The position numbers and the translations under genes are program-made. Source: VRUE01 sp040904405 (lineage in GTDB: Bacteria > Actinomycetota > Thermoleophilia > Solirubrobacterales > 70-9). Taken from it: a DNA stretch of 23,807 nucleotides. Every line of letters starts with the position of its first letter. Positions within the stretch are counted from its first letter, which is position 1. The notes under the pieces were generated by a model. That model was not told the DNA's origin and ran no database searches. It saw only the letters and a program-made list of their open reading frames with translations. The stretch lies in the NCBI GenBank assembly GCA_040904405.1, contig JBBDTK010000113.1, positions 1 through 23,807 of the forward strand, in the 5' to 3' direction. This document shows, piece after piece, positions 23,784-23,807 of the stretch.

Positions 23784-23807
23784 TGGGACGGTTCAGGACC
23801 AAGCGGG

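Overview
This is a GC-rich (roughly 70% by eye) chromosomal stretch from a deep-branching actinobacterium, most likely of class Thermoleophilia (Solirubrobacterales/Gaiellales type). The reasons are the 16S rRNA 5' end, the actinobacterial forms of SerC, MenB and TyrS, a small secreted protein with RTX-type nonapeptides, and the argH-mpg-tyrS order. The window looks like ordinary core genome: no phage, transposase, CRISPR array or tRNA was seen.

Layout, left to right. Positions 1-53 are the 5' end of a 16S rRNA gene on the minus strand, with its leader and a good promoter just behind tyrS. tyrS (minus) diverges from a class A penicillin-binding protein gene (plus) with only 7 bp between start codons. 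From about 4.4 to 15.5 kb everything is on the minus strand and reads leuL-leuA-leuC-leuD-methyltransferase-leuB-ilvE-cimA-aminotransferase-argH-mpg, a long branched-chain amino acid block running into argH and mpg. Upstream are a secreted Ca2+-binding repeat protein and serC-serA (minus). A cupin gene (plus) diverges from serC. menE-ilvC (minus) and menB-menA (plus) diverge from a very short shared gap.

How the genes work together. leuA/C/D/B convert 2-ketoisovalerate to 2-ketoisocaproate. cimA makes citramalate, which the LeuCD/LeuB-type enzymes can carry to 2-ketobutyrate for isoleucine. ilvC and ilvE serve all three branched-chain amino acids. serC-serA make phosphoserine, and menE/B/A cover three steps of menaquinone synthesis. 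Of the divergent pairs, serC/cupin and tyrS have -10 boxes so close to the start codon that their mRNAs should be leaderless.

Most interesting signals. (1) A 19-residue leader peptide (leuL) contains five consecutive Leu codons, and part of that codon run is perfectly complementary over 10 nt to the leuA Shine-Dalgarno sequence. This predicts leucine-sensing translational attenuation. (2) A 101-bp dispersed element occurs three times, each at gene 3' ends, with terminal stems whose flanking bases differ between copies but stay paired. One copy supplies the last codons of leuB and lies just upstream of ilvE. (3) Long, perfect or near-perfect hairpins sit in several intergenic gaps: a 147-bp structure between cupin and ilvC, and a 47-bp one directly before the methyltransferase start. 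(4) A trans-aconitate-methyltransferase-like gene is embedded in the leucine operon.
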